64,000 bases of DNA, taken from positions 33,967 to 97,966 of the IMG/VR virus record IMGVR_UViG_3300044618_002471; one strand, written 5' to 3'. The position numbers were made by a program, and so were the translations under genes. Position 1 is the stretch's first letter; every line of letters starts with the position of its first letter. A model generated the notes under the pieces. That model worked only from the letters and a program-made list of their open reading frames with translations, was not told the origin of the DNA and did no database searches. Below, piece after piece: positions 33,952-43,050 of this stretch. The DNA comes from a virus.

Positions 33952-35316
33952 ATGAGATTTACACAACTTCTAACAAATTTGATTTTGGAAAATTCAAGAT
34001 TCCAAGTTCTGTATGACAAAATGGTTAAACCATCCAAAGGACAAGAAGGTGAAGGTAGAAAACCTAAAGGTTTAATGGACTTTGAAACGCTCAAGGCGAT
34101 TATTCTTGCGGACCCAACAACTAGAGTTCCTCAAGGTCAAGATATTGATGAACTTAGTGTTGAGGACATGGAGAATGTTAAAGTTGGTAAGTATACTCAA
34201 TGGATGTTGAAAAATTTTGTACTTCCAACATTTCAAGATGAAAGAGCTAATATGGAAAAAGGTACCGCCGAATACAAGCGTGTGATGAGTGAATACCAAA
34301 GATTGTTCTTGGAAGACTTACACAAAATGACCGAAGACCTTAAAAAGTACGAGAGATTTAAGAATCAGTTACCTCAAGATAAGAGAGATATTAATAAGAT
34401 ATCTTCAGACCAACTTTTTGATTTGGTTAAAGATTTTAAATTAGAAAAGACCAAAGCATCAAAGCAAGAGAAAGAAGAAGCTAAAACATCATATCAATAC
34501 CCTGGTAGTGAAATTGTGTTTAGAGGTCCAAAATGGACTTTGATAAAGATTGAAGACCAAGGTGCTTTAGGTAAAGCGGCGGCGGTTTTCTTCGGAGGAT
34601 ATCAAGATGGAGATAGTGGTGAATCTAGATGGTGTACATCGGCACCTGGGTTGAGTTATTTCAACGGGTATATTAAAGATGGTCCGTTGTTTGTGGTATT
34701 ACCAAATGATGACAAAGGTCAGGTAGGTAAAAGAACTGGACTTCCCGTAGAGAGATTCCAATTTCACTTCCCATCTAACCAATACATGGATAGACATGAC
34801 AGACAAATCAATTTGGTAGAATACTTGAACGGACCAATGGAAGAATTAAAAGATTTCTTCAAACCTGAGTTCGCTAAGGGTCTTGTAAGTAAAGGTGGAA
34901 ATAAAGTTGAAGTTAATTATCCTGATAGTTCGGCGGGTAAATTTATCGCTCTTTACGGATTTGATGAATTGTTTGACAGTTTGCCTGACACAATTGAACA
35001 TCTTATTGTTACAAACAAATCAAAAGAAAATATTGCTTTGGACGTTCCAGAAAGTATCACAAGATTTAAGAACCTTGATGCTTTACTAATGTCAAATATT
35101 GTAAGAACATTACCTGAAAATTTGGGTGATTTGAAAAATTTGAAGTTTTTAAATTTGGCAAATAACAAAGATTTAGTATCTTTGCCTGAGTCAATCAAGG
35201 ATATTCCTAATTTGGCACTACTGAATTTGAAAAAAGCTAACCCTAATGTTGTAATACCACCAGCTTTAAAAGAGGTATTATCTGATGAAGGAGAAGGATT
35301 TTTCTATCTCACTTAA
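33952..35316 (+). CDS. Tagged protein with WCTS domain and leucine-rich repeats
   Basis: A 454-residue protein. The N terminus MRFTQLLTNLILENSRF contains L-I-L-E, matching the [LI]-x-E tag. A helical, charged region (40-180) is followed by a domain with WTLIKIED, RWCTSAPGLSYFNGYI and GPLFVVLPND, which I recall as a recurring but uncharacterised module in large phages. The last 100 residues are leucine-rich repeats (LPENLGDLKNLKFLNL, LPESIKDIPNLALLNL). The LRR suggests binding of a protein partner. A late-type element upstream suggests expression with virion genes. Function is otherwise unknown. Confidence 0.6.
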   Translation: MRFTQLLTNLILENSRFQVLYDKMVKPSKGQEGEGRKPKGLMDFETLKAIILADPTTRVPQGQDIDELSVEDMENVKVGKYTQWMLKNFVLPTFQDERANMEKGTAEYKRVMSEYQRLFLEDLHKMTEDLKKYERFKNQLPQDKRDINKISSDQLFDLVKDFKLEKTKASKQEKEEAKTSYQYPGSEIVFRGPKWTLIKIEDQGALGKAAAVFFGGYQDGDSGESRWCTSAPGLSYFNGYIKDGPLFVVLPNDDKGQVGKRTGLPVERFQFHFPSNQYMDRHDRQINLVEYLNGPMEELKDFFKPEFAKGLVSKGGNKVEVNYPDSSAGKFIALYGFDELFDSLPDTIEHLIVTNKSKENIALDVPESITRFKNLDALLMSNIVRTLPENLGDLKNLKFLNLANNKDLVSLPESIKDIPNLALLNLKKANPNVVIPPALKEVLSDEGEGFFYLT

Positions 35317-35327
35317 AAAATACTCGT

Positions 35328-35618
35328 ATGAAAAACATTGATGTTGAAATCTACCTTAACCAACTCATCACATTTTTTGAGAAAAACCCAAACGACCTGA
35401 CCGAACTCATTGGAACTTCAATGAAAGATACTTTTTTTGATAAAGTAAGAGAGGCTTGTACGGAAAATGTTGAAAATGGTGATGAGGTGACCTTAACAAA
35501 TCAACAATTAATTGATATTGTTCTTGATATTAAAGGTGTTAAGGGTTCAAAAGAAGAATTAGAAGTTATTAACAAAATATTTGTTAAAAACAAGTTTGGA
35601 ACTTTTTGTTTAAATTAA
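35328..35618 (+). CDS. Protein of unknown function
   Basis: A 96-residue helical protein (IDVEIYLNQLITFFEKN). No motif was recognised. It follows the LRR protein by 11 nt and may share its transcript. The downstream gap holds a host-type promoter for the next gene. Confidence 0.5.
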   Translation: MKNIDVEIYLNQLITFFEKNPNDLTELIGTSMKDTFFDKVREACTENVENGDEVTLTNQQLIDIVLDIKGVKGSKEELEVINKIFVKNKFGTFCLN

Positions 35619-35642
35619 TTTGGTGGGACAGAGTTTCCGCCA

Positions 35643-35650
35643 TATATTTG
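35643..35650 (+). promoter_or_regulatory. Host-type -7 box (TATATTTG)
   Basis: TATATTTG fits TAnnTTTG and lies 24 nt before the ATG at 35675, leaving room for a short leader. Confidence 0.6.
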
Positions 35651-35674
35651 TACCACAATTAAAAACAATAACCC

Positions 35675-36424
35675 ATGATGACAATTCAAGACCTCAAATT
35701 CAAAGCTCCTTCAGTATTCACCACTGAAAAATCGCCAAAAGTATCTGACCGTTATATGATGGTTCCCACTATCGATGTCGTAAATAAGTTTATGGATGCA
35801 GGTTGGGAAATATCAAAAGCGAATCAAGTTGGTTCAGGGCCATTTAACCGTCACTCAGTTCGTATGAGAAACTCAGTTCTCCCCAAGGTTGGTGACTCTT
35901 TGGTTGAAGCTATCATTACCAACTCACACAATGGTACATCTAAACTTGAAATCGGAGCAGGACTATTCCGACTCGTATGTTCCAACGGACTTGTTATCTC
36001 ACAACAAGAATTGATTTCACTCAATCAACGTCACATGAAAATCTCAATGGACGAGGTTGAGATGATTACTGAGACATTCATCAAGTCAACACCGGTGATT
36101 GAACGTTCAGTTAACCGTATGTCTGAGATTAAGATGGATACAGACAAACAGGTTGATTTCGCAACCAAGGCCATGGGTATCCGATGGAAAAACACTGAGG
36201 ATATTTCCACAATGACAATTGATAGTATCCTTAATCCAATCCGTCGGGATGACATGGACCCGACACTTTGGAACACATTCAATGTGGTCCAAGAGAAACT
36301 AATTCGTGGTGGTTTTGTTAAACAACAGAGTAACAAAACACGTCAGGTGAAACCAATCACATCCCTGACTATGGACACCATGATTAATCAAAAATTGTGG
36401 GAACTCGCTGAGTCCTATATCTAA
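35675..36424 (+). CDS. DUF932-family protein
   Basis: A 249-residue protein. The order of conserved-looking blocks (PKVSDRYMMVPT, SVRMRN near residue 65, then LEIGAGLFRLVCSNGLV) matches the DUF932 family often found in phages and plasmids. Its function is unknown, though it is frequently near DNA-modification genes. Codon use appears more C-rich than that of its neighbours, which could mean high expression or recent transfer. It has its own host-type promoter and terminator, so it is a single-gene transcription unit. Confidence 0.72.
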   Translation: MMTIQDLKFKAPSVFTTEKSPKVSDRYMMVPTIDVVNKFMDAGWEISKANQVGSGPFNRHSVRMRNSVLPKVGDSLVEAIITNSHNGTSKLEIGAGLFRLVCSNGLVISQQELISLNQRHMKISMDEVEMITETFIKSTPVIERSVNRMSEIKMDTDKQVDFATKAMGIRWKNTEDISTMTIDSILNPIRRDDMDPTLWNTFNVVQEKLIRGGFVKQQSNKTRQVKPITSLTMDTMINQKLWELAESYI

Positions 36425-36430
36425 TCAAAA

Positions 36431-36458
36431 TGGGGGAGGAAACTCCCCCACTTTTAAC
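36431..36458 (+). terminator. Rho-independent terminator after the DUF932 gene
   Basis: A strong stem (TGGGGGAG paired with CTCCCCCA, GAAA loop) is followed by a T-rich tail. Confidence 0.88.
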
Positions 36459-36466
36459 TTATTTTT

Positions 36467-38200
36467 ATGCAAGAAGTATATACCCAAAAATTTGAGACAT
36501 TTCAAACAATTGATTTCTTTGACTTTAATGTTTTGGAACATAGAGAACAAGAAGAACAGGTTGGTATTTTTTTTGATATTTTTGGAAACACTAGGTTTAA
36601 AACATCTTGGGCTGAAAAATCTACAAATCTAACCAAAGAATATTTTGAATTGAACAAAAAGAATACCTTATGTACATTAATTCACAAAAGGTTGAGTATT
36701 TTTGTAGTTAAGAATGAGGATAAAGTTACCCTCAAATACTTCTTATATACACGTATTAAAAAAGTTGGTGAAGTTTTTTATCGTGTTAGTACCACTTGTC
36801 ATTATGTTTCTTACAATATTAAACGAAATTGTTTATATGTTGGTAAATTAATTAATTTTCATAAGAAACGAAAGACTATAAAACATGTAAAGATTCATAC
36901 TTTTGACAGAGATATTGTCACGGACGCAATTATAACAATTAATTTGTGGTACAATCATGTTTTTGAGGACCGCCCCGAAAGAAAAATAAACAATATTTTT
37001 GGTCACAATGCGGTCAAAGAATTTTTGGCAAATATTCCTGGTGTGCAATACCATAAGAATAAGATATCAAGTCAAACAATTTATAAAACCATACTGACAA
37101 AAAAAGGAGTTAAACTTTGTGACAACTGGGCTGTGTTTACTTGTATGTATCCACAACCAAAAACTAAAGACTATAAAAAGAATGGGCCAAAGTATTTGGA
37201 TTCTATTATGATGTTGAATGAATTGAACGGTGATAAAATAAAAAGAGTATTACATAAGCTTAAAAACTTTAATCCTAATCTATTTAAGACCGCAGTAAAT
37301 TTTTTTGGAAAAGATTATATTTTAGGTCAAAGTGACGAGACTCTTATTGACATATTTGAATCTACTTGTGATAATGAATTTTATGTGGATTTCTCCATGA
37401 TAACTTCAAAAAAAGAAAGAAATAATATATTTGAAATATTCAAACTTGTTGCCAAGGGTGAAGTCGATGTCCACACTTATATTGACCATTTTAGGTTTAT
37501 TAGAAACATTAGAAGATTTGAACATGTAAAATGGAACTCAGCCACTTATGATGATTTCAGAGAGGAACATCTCAATCTAACCGAGTTGAATCAGTACTAT
37601 ACAAAAGGTACGTTTACTAGAATATACGGAGACAGGTTTATTGATTATATATCAAATGGGATTAAATATGAGAATGACACATACTACCCTGAAATTTTAA
37701 AAACATCTAAAGACTATAATTTGGAATCGTTTGTTCAGTCAAATTGTGTTAAAGGGTATGTTCAAAGAGCCTCCGCGTTGATTGTTTCCCTTAGAAAGGG
37801 TGATAAAGAATCTAAAGAACGATTGACAGTTGAGTACCGAATAAGTAAGGGACATTCTATGCAAATAGATAGAGTTCAAACAAGAGGTAGGTTTAACCAA
37901 GACCCTGGACTTGACTGGAGTTTTGCTCTTGAAGTTTTGGATGAGAGAATGAACAGTTCTTTGGTGTATAATCTATTTGAGTTACCTAAAATTGTGTGTA
38001 AAGTTGGTAATAAAGAATTTGTATCCAACTCGATATTCGAAGAGCCTATAGGAAATACAATTAGACCTGTTAGACCTACAAATCTTTTTAATTTATTGAA
38101 GTCATCTCAGGATTTAATTTGGGAGGATAAAAATATCACTAATATTGATTATGCGGGTAATGATATAGTTACTATTTTGGATGATGATTTAAATTTCTAA
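36467..38200 (+). CDS. PcfJ-like protein
   Basis: A 577-residue protein. The C-terminal part (about residues 400-490) has the order FVQSNCVKGYVQRAS, RLTVEYRI, and VQTRGRFNQDP, matching my memory of the PcfJ-like domain (a conserved H/N-C-V block, then an R-x-T strand, then Q-x-R-G-x-x-N). The N-terminal half is basic and unassigned. PcfJ-like proteins occur on plasmids and phages with unknown activity. The gene follows directly after the DUF932 terminator and precedes a 105-residue gene by 1 nt. Confidence 0.5.
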   Translation: MQEVYTQKFETFQTIDFFDFNVLEHREQEEQVGIFFDIFGNTRFKTSWAEKSTNLTKEYFELNKKNTLCTLIHKRLSIFVVKNEDKVTLKYFLYTRIKKVGEVFYRVSTTCHYVSYNIKRNCLYVGKLINFHKKRKTIKHVKIHTFDRDIVTDAIITINLWYNHVFEDRPERKINNIFGHNAVKEFLANIPGVQYHKNKISSQTIYKTILTKKGVKLCDNWAVFTCMYPQPKTKDYKKNGPKYLDSIMMLNELNGDKIKRVLHKLKNFNPNLFKTAVNFFGKDYILGQSDETLIDIFESTCDNEFYVDFSMITSKKERNNIFEIFKLVAKGEVDVHTYIDHFRFIRNIRRFEHVKWNSATYDDFREEHLNLTELNQYYTKGTFTRIYGDRFIDYISNGIKYENDTYYPEILKTSKDYNLESFVQSNCVKGYVQRASALIVSLRKGDKESKERLTVEYRISKGHSMQIDRVQTRGRFNQDPGLDWSFALEVLDERMNSSLVYNLFELPKIVCKVGNKEFVSNSIFEEPIGNTIRPVRPTNLFNLLKSSQDLIWEDKNITNIDYAGNDIVTILDDDLNF

Positions 38201-38201
38201 T

Positions 38202-38519
38202 ATGATTGAAGTACCTAAATTTTGTGTTGACAAATTTAAAACCACATTTGGTTATGAACCGTCATTTATTCAAATAAAGATGGATAACGATGAACGTATT
38301 GAAAAACTAACTTCTAAATCAAGAACAATATGGTTTTCATCCGTTTTTAGACATAACGGTGTGTTTATAAAAGAGAAATTAGTTGAATATGATGCGATGG
38401 GTATCTATATTTATATTTTAAGAGATGACGAATCTCCTATAACCGATGTGACATTCATGACCACTATTGATAGACAAAGTGTTTCAGAATTCACAATACA
38501 CAATCTAAATAAAAAATAA
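38202..38519 (+). CDS. Protein of unknown function
   Basis: A 105-residue alpha/beta protein (VDKFKTTFGYEPSFIQIKMD). No motif was recognised. It lies 1 nt after the PcfJ-like gene and 1 nt before thioredoxin, so it belongs to the same operon. Confidence 0.5.
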   Translation: MIEVPKFCVDKFKTTFGYEPSFIQIKMDNDERIEKLTSKSRTIWFSSVFRHNGVFIKEKLVEYDAMGIYIYILRDDESPITDVTFMTTIDRQSVSEFTIHNLNKK

Positions 38520-38520
38520 A

Positions 38521-38844
38521 ATGGAATTAACTTCAGAACAGTTTGAACAAAAAATGAAGAGCGGCGAAAAGATGGTCGTTGAATTTTGGGCCCCATGGTG
38601 TGGACCTTGTAAAATGATGAAACCAACATTTGAAAAGGTTTCTCAAAATCTTAAAAATGAAAACTTTGGTGTTACATTGTACACCATGAACGTGGACTCA
38701 AATAGAGACACCGCTATGAAATATGGTATACGTAGTATCCCTACAACTAAAGCTTTTTCAAACGGTAAAGAATCTTCAACTAAAGTTGGAGTTTTGGGTG
38801 AATCACAAATTAAAGAATTTGCAAATAGTATATTAAATGGATAA
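38521..38844 (+). CDS. Thioredoxin
   Basis: A 107-residue protein with the classical fold and active site WAPWCGPCK, plus the cis-proline loop RSIPTTKAF. It would reduce protein disulphides in the host cytoplasm, or supply electrons to ribonucleotide reductase. No reductase subunit is in this window. It overlaps the next, glutaredoxin-like gene by 8 nt, giving a two-gene redox pair. Confidence 0.92.
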   Translation: MELTSEQFEQKMKSGEKMVVEFWAPWCGPCKMMKPTFEKVSQNLKNENFGVTLYTMNVDSNRDTAMKYGIRSIPTTKAFSNGKESSTKVGVLGESQIKEFANSILNG

Positions 38845-39118
38845 GATTGTAGTTGTGTTCACAATGAAAACATGTGGATTCTGTGAACAGTTCAAAAATA
38901 AATTGAACGAAAATAACATTAATTTCGTGAATAGAGATATTCATGAAAATAAAGAAGAGTATGATATGTTTGTTAAAAAAACAGGTAATGATTTTGTACC
39001 TTCTTTTATGATTATTGAATCACCAAATGAAAATCCTGTGTCTCATTTGTATGCACCAGGAAGAGATTACGAGGATTTGGACAAGGCGGTTAGTATTATT
39101 AAGGAACACGTAGGTTAA
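38837..39118 (+). CDS. Glutaredoxin-like protein
   Basis: A 93-residue protein with the N-terminal strand VVVFTMKTCGFCEQF, giving a CxxC active site (CGFC), and a cis-proline region FVPSFMII. CGFC in place of the usual CPYC is a common phage variant. It probably works with the preceding thioredoxin in redox supply for nucleotide synthesis. Confidence 0.82.
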   Translation: MDKIVVVFTMKTCGFCEQFKNKLNENNINFVNRDIHENKEEYDMFVKKTGNDFVPSFMIIESPNENPVSHLYAPGRDYEDLDKAVSIIKEHVG

Positions 39119-39643
39119 ATGAATCTTAACTTCAATAAACATGGAAAACTCCATACCCCAATTACTTATTGGGAATTGGAGGATGGTAATACTGTGGTAA
39201 TATATCAGGGTTCGAGAGGTGCGAACCCTGATTTAGATTTTATTGTTAAGTACAAAGCTCCTAACAAACGACTTAGAGCTCCATCTCATACCCATTGGAT
39301 TGTTGATTTAATTATTAAGTCAAAGTTCGCACCCGAAGATTTATGTTCTTTTGTTAAAGAATGGATTGAGATATATGACACGATTGAACCATTTAAAAAC
39401 GTAGAAGAAAGAGAGAGTTATCAATTAATTTATAAAGACTATTTTAGTCAAAAATATTTTACGATAGATAATTTAGGTGAATTCTCAGTTGAATTTGTTT
39501 CAACTTTAATTGAATTATTTATCAGGTGTGAAAAACAAACACCCGATGCTTTTATGTTTAAGAATCTCTTAATTTTAATTAGTGATTATTGTCAGGATAA
39601 AAAAGATTTTTATCAAGTTGTCTCTTATTCTAAGAGAGTTTAG
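39119..39643 (+). CDS. Protein of unknown function with an internal perfect hairpin
   Basis: A 174-residue protein starting directly after the glutaredoxin stop. The N-terminal half has beta-like sequence (TYWELEDGNTVVIYQGSRG), the rest is helical. No family was recognised. Bases 39204-39232 form an 11-bp perfect inverted repeat in the coding sequence. It converges on the next, minus-strand gene with a 4-nt overlap. Confidence 0.5.
   Translation: MNLNFNKHGKLHTPITYWELEDGNTVVIYQGSRGANPDLDFIVKYKAPNKRLRAPSHTHWIVDLIIKSKFAPEDLCSFVKEWIEIYDTIEPFKNVEERESYQLIYKDYFSQKYFTIDNLGEFSVEFVSTLIELFIRCEKQTPDAFMFKNLLILISDYCQDKKDFYQVVSYSKRV
39204..39232 (+). repeat. 11-bp perfect inverted repeat inside a coding region
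   Basis: ATCAGGGTTCG at 39204-39214 is exactly complementary to 39222-39232, with a 7-nt loop. It is not followed by a T-run, so it is not a typical terminator. It could be a regulatory RNA structure or protein-binding site, or chance. Confidence 0.6.
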
Positions 39644-40464
39644 ATAATAAATAATTCACTTATACGGTCTTTTTTTAACCATGGTTTTATTTCTAATTGA
39701 GAATCAATTTCTTTAGATAAATCGTAATTCTTAAGTGTTGTATTAGAAAATCTTGGTATATTAAAATCAAAAACGTCTAAAACCATAGATTTAACTTTTT
39801 CAGATAGGTAAGGTGAGCCTGATATAATTTGAATATCTAAATCTCCATTTTCATCTTTAACATCTGAAATTTTAAAAGTTATTTTGTCAGTTTTGATTGA
39901 TGAGAATAATTGGTTACAAATGTATTCTGAATAGTAGTAATGTGCTCTACCGTTATCTAAACTATAACCGTATGGAAACTCAGATGTGACACAAACATAA
40001 TTTCTACTAAACATTGAATTGGGTTCGGTTAAATGAGTATATTCTAAATCAAATAATAATTCTTTTCTAAAGTCTAAACTGTTATAGTAAACATCCATAT
40101 GGTTGTAAACGTAACTCAATACCTTTTCATGAAATGAAGGACACATGGTATTATGAAACTCAAAGTAAGATTCAAATATTTCATCGAATCCTAAATTATC
40201 ATATTCAATTAGGTCAATTACGTTAATTCTTTCATATTCTAAATCAACCATTGTTTGTTTATTTTCTTCGTAGAATCTTTCTTTTATTTCAGATAAATCC
40301 AAAATAGTTTTAGATTCGGTTTTTCCCGCAACAACCAAAAAGTTTTTGAAGTCTGAAACCTCGATTATTGTTTTATATTTTTTTTCTTTTTGAATTTCGC
40401 AAAGAATAAAATCCGCAAACTTATTCACAATGCCTCTTCTCGATTTTGGATTAATATACCTCAT
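39640..40464 (-). CDS. Protein of unknown function
   Basis: A 274-residue protein, basic at the N terminus (YINPKSRRGIVNKFADF), otherwise mixed alpha/beta. No catalytic motif, signal peptide or membrane segment was recognised. It is a lone minus-strand gene separated from the upstream small gene by a bidirectional terminator. Confidence 0.5.
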   Translation of the reverse strand: MRYINPKSRRGIVNKFADFILCEIQKEKKYKTIIEVSDFKNFLVVAGKTESKTILDLSEIKERFYEENKQTMVDLEYERINVIDLIEYDNLGFDEIFESYFEFHNTMCPSFHEKVLSYVYNHMDVYYNSLDFRKELLFDLEYTHLTEPNSMFSRNYVCVTSEFPYGYSLDNGRAHYYYSEYICNQLFSSIKTDKITFKISDVKDENGDLDIQIISGSPYLSEKVKSMVLDVFDFNIPRFSNTTLKNYDLSKEIDSQLEIKPWLKKDRISELFII

Positions 40465-40522
40465 ATAAAATGTTTTTGAAATAGATAAACAAAAAAATTC
40501 AAATCCTAAATACTTTAAATAA

Positions 40523-40550
40523 AAAAGGGGATAAAAATCCCCTTTTAATT
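40523..40550. terminator. Bidirectional terminator
   Basis: The stem AAAAGGGGA / TCCCCTTTT with a TAAAA-type loop has A and T tracts on both sides. It can end the minus-strand transcript of the small gene at 40563 and any plus-strand read-through. Confidence 0.75.
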
Positions 40551-40562
40551 TTTCATGAAAAA

Positions 40563-40730
40563 TTACTTTTTGTAATATTTCTCCACTGTTTTCCTAATAG
40601 ACTCCTGAATATTTTGATTGTTACTCGGTGGTGGAGCCTGTTGAGGTTGAGGTTGTGGAGGAACCTGCTGACCCAACGGCTGAGGTTGAGGTTGAGCCTG
40701 ATTACCTTTGTTTTTACATCCGCATCCCAT
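40563..40730 (-). CDS. Small Gln/Pro-rich protein with MGCGCKNK start (55 residues)
   Basis: Open frame on the minus strand from ATG 40730 to TAA. The N terminus MGCGCKNKGN is a short cysteine motif. The middle is a low-complexity PQPQ-type linker, and the C terminus is a basic amphipathic helix (IQESIRKTVEKYYKK). I recall similar MGCGCK starts in small proteins of Bacteroidota phages. Function is unknown. It has a late-type ATATTTATG core 28 nt upstream and a terminator downstream, so it is a stand-alone unit. Confidence 0.6.
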   Translation of the reverse strand: MGCGCKNKGNQAQPQPQPLGQQVPPQPQPQQAPPPSNNQNIQESIRKTVEKYYKK

Positions 40731-40758
40731 AACTTTTTATTTTTAAACGTTTATATAT

Positions 40759-40767
40759 CATAAATAT
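40759..40767 (-). promoter_or_regulatory. Late-type ATATTTATG element
   Basis: The coding strand reads ATATTTATG 28 nt before the ATG at 40730. This is a longer spacing than for most copies. Confidence 0.35.
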
Positions 40768-40810
40768 CTAAATTTGGTGTATATTGTAAATATTTTATTT
40801 GAATTTACAA

Positions 40811-40819
40811 ATATTTATG
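40811..40819 (+). promoter_or_regulatory. Late-type ATATTTATG element
   Basis: ATATTTATG lies only 3 nt before the ATG at 40823, so a transcript started here would have almost no leader. Confidence 0.45.
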
Positions 40820-40822
40820 ATT

Positions 40823-42217
40823 ATGACAAAAAGTCTTAGTTTCAAAAATACCATAAAAAATATGTTAGTAGAACAGAGTGAAGATGAGTTCTACAAAATA
40901 TCACCTGAGGAGTTTACAGAACTAATGAAGTTTGGTAGTTATCATGGTAAAGGTGTAAGTAAATTAAAAATGTTTGGAGGTAAACCGATATGGATTACCG
41001 GTAATTTAGATTTGTCAAATACTCCTACAGACTCATTAGGTAATGTTAAATATGTTGATGGTAGATTAGATATCAGTAGAACAAATATTAGTGATTTGTC
41101 TGGTGTTAAGGTTAAAGGATATATTTGGGATGGAGGTACACCTATTGAAAAAAAGAGACTTGCCGCCATTTTAAAAGAAAAGATGGAAGAGGCTGAAGAA
41201 AGACGACAAAGAGATGAATGGAGTGTAGAGGAAGGAGACGAAATAGGTTTAAGAGCCCAAGCACTATTTAAAAATTTGATAAATGATGAAAAAATTTTCG
41301 CCATAACAGGAGAAGATATTGGAAGATTAGAAGGTTTGAGGGCTGATTTGGAGGAGTTAAATAATAGATATAGTGAAACCGAAGGAGAAGATGATGATTT
41401 GTTAAGACAAATAAATGATATTGAGGAAAAGATTCGAGAAATACAACAAAATTCCGCAGACGTATATAACATAGTACCAATGAAATATAACTATTATGGT
41501 TTACCTCAGTTTGAAGTTATTGGTGTTGATGATTTAGTAGGGGAAGAATATGCGGTTGGTGATGAAAGTGAAATGGATGACGCGGCACTTCAATATGCTA
41601 AAAACTACCTTGATGAGGCTGGTATTGAAGGCTTAAGAGACCATTTTATTGAGGACCATTTAGATACTGATGCGATTGAATATTTCTTCAAAGATTTTTA
41701 TGATGATGATGTTAGGAATAATCTTGATGTTTATTTTGATGAAAGTGAACTACCTAACACAGAAGAACAAGAAAAAAGGAAACAGGAATTAGAGGAATAC
41801 ATTACCAAAGCGGAAGGAGTCGTTAAAAAATTTGAACAAAAACAAGAGAACCTTAATAACAAAACTGATGACCCTGATGAGTATACTAAACAGTATAACG
41901 AGATTCAATCAAAAATAGATATCATTCAAAATCATATTGACAACTCACAAGAGGAAATTGATAATATGGAATCCACAGGACAGGTAACTGAGGAGATGAT
42001 TGAAGAAAAAATTGAAGATATGGTATCAGATAAAATGAGTGACCCAAGGGGTTCTTTATCTGAATTTGGTATGGATATTAGTGAATATGTTGATATGGAT
42101 TCACTGGCAGAAGCACTTGCTAAAAGTGATGGGTATGAAATTTTAGCATCTTATGATGGAAGTTATGATACTGAAATGATAGACAACAAGTATTACTATA
42201 TAATGAGAGTTAACTAA
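40823..42217 (+). CDS. Tagged, acidic coiled-coil protein
   Basis: About 464 residues from ATG 40823. The N terminus (MTKSLSFKNTIKNMLVEQSEDEF) contains L-V-E, matching the [LI]-x-E tag. A short LRR-like stretch (GNLDLSNTPTDSLGNVKYVDGRLDI is the region near residues 60-85) precedes long acidic coiled coils and a C-terminal globular part (GYEILASYDGSYD). The middle domain with YAKNYLDEAGIEGL recalls proteins of other large phages without known function. The ATG is chosen because it directly follows the late-type element. Confidence 0.55.
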   Translation: MTKSLSFKNTIKNMLVEQSEDEFYKISPEEFTELMKFGSYHGKGVSKLKMFGGKPIWITGNLDLSNTPTDSLGNVKYVDGRLDISRTNISDLSGVKVKGYIWDGGTPIEKKRLAAILKEKMEEAEERRQRDEWSVEEGDEIGLRAQALFKNLINDEKIFAITGEDIGRLEGLRADLEELNNRYSETEGEDDDLLRQINDIEEKIREIQQNSADVYNIVPMKYNYYGLPQFEVIGVDDLVGEEYAVGDESEMDDAALQYAKNYLDEAGIEGLRDHFIEDHLDTDAIEYFFKDFYDDDVRNNLDVYFDESELPNTEEQEKRKQELEEYITKAEGVVKKFEQKQENLNNKTDDPDEYTKQYNEIQSKIDIIQNHIDNSQEEIDNMESTGQVTEEMIEEKIEDMVSDKMSDPRGSLSEFGMDISEYVDMDSLAEALAKSDGYEILASYDGSYDTEMIDNKYYYIMRVN

Positions 42218-42243
42218 ATCTTTTTTTTATCACTGATATCAAC

Positions 42244-42251
42244 TATATTTG
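42244..42251 (+). promoter_or_regulatory. Host-type -7 box (TATATTTG)
   Basis: TATATTTG lies 7 nt before the ATG at 42259. Confidence 0.55.
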
Positions 42252-42258
42252 TGATAAC

Positions 42259-43050
42259 ATGTCTAAAAAAACCAAAAATAATAATTCTTTTGTAATGAAC
42301 ACCGATTGGCTCTTCAATGGGACAATCGACGCCGAACAAAAAGAATATGTACTTTTAGGTTACTTCCAAAAAATGAATAAAAATTTGGAAGAGATGAGAA
42401 TTTACCCTATGTTTACCGAACTTTCAATACATTTGGGTAATATTCAAACATTGTTAACTCAAAACAAAATACTATATACCGACAAAAAATTAACCACAGA
42501 TAACGATGAAATCTTTATTAAAGATTTGAAGGTTAAGGACATACCTGATTTAACCGACGAGCAATTTGCCGAGTATCAAAAAATAATCAGAGTGAGTCAA
42601 CCAATGTTATTTGATTATTTTAACATAGCCAAATCATTGTGGTCGTTAGCTTACGATTCGGTAACCGTAAATGTTAAGAGGAATAAAAATAATTTAACAA
42701 GTAAGACGGGATTTTATTACACAATATATAAAGATAATCTTTATGTTTGGAGATATACTATGAAAAAAATTAGAGGGTTTAATAACCAAGTTAGAACCGA
42801 TGCTAAATTGATATTTAGTGGAAGTCCTGACTCAACAGTTATTAAGGTCATATCACAAACATCACCAACTTATAGAAAAAACAACGAAAGTAAGTTACCT
42901 ATAATGGAAGTTGTTTGTCATGAAATGTTTCCACTGAATGAAACATTGGTACCACTAATGAAAAGAAAAGTTGTATCTTTGATACATCAAAGTATTAAAG
43001 TTGAAAAGTTATTAGAAGAAAGTAAAACAGTTGAAAATGGGGTTCAATAA
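42259..43050 (+). CDS. Protein of unknown function
   Basis: A 263-residue protein (TDWLFNGTIDAEQKEYVLLGYFQ). It appears globular, with alternating helices and strands and no catalytic motif recognised. Its host-type promoter and position at the head of a run of small genes ending in a cytosine/adenine methyltransferase suggest early expression. It overlaps the next small gene by 14 nt. Confidence 0.55.
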   Translation: MSKKTKNNNSFVMNTDWLFNGTIDAEQKEYVLLGYFQKMNKNLEEMRIYPMFTELSIHLGNIQTLLTQNKILYTDKKLTTDNDEIFIKDLKVKDIPDLTDEQFAEYQKIIRVSQPMLFDYFNIAKSLWSLAYDSVTVNVKRNKNNLTSKTGFYYTIYKDNLYVWRYTMKKIRGFNNQVRTDAKLIFSGSPDSTVIKVISQTSPTYRKNNESKLPIMEVVCHEMFPLNETLVPLMKRKVVSLIHQSIKVEKLLEESKTVENGVQ

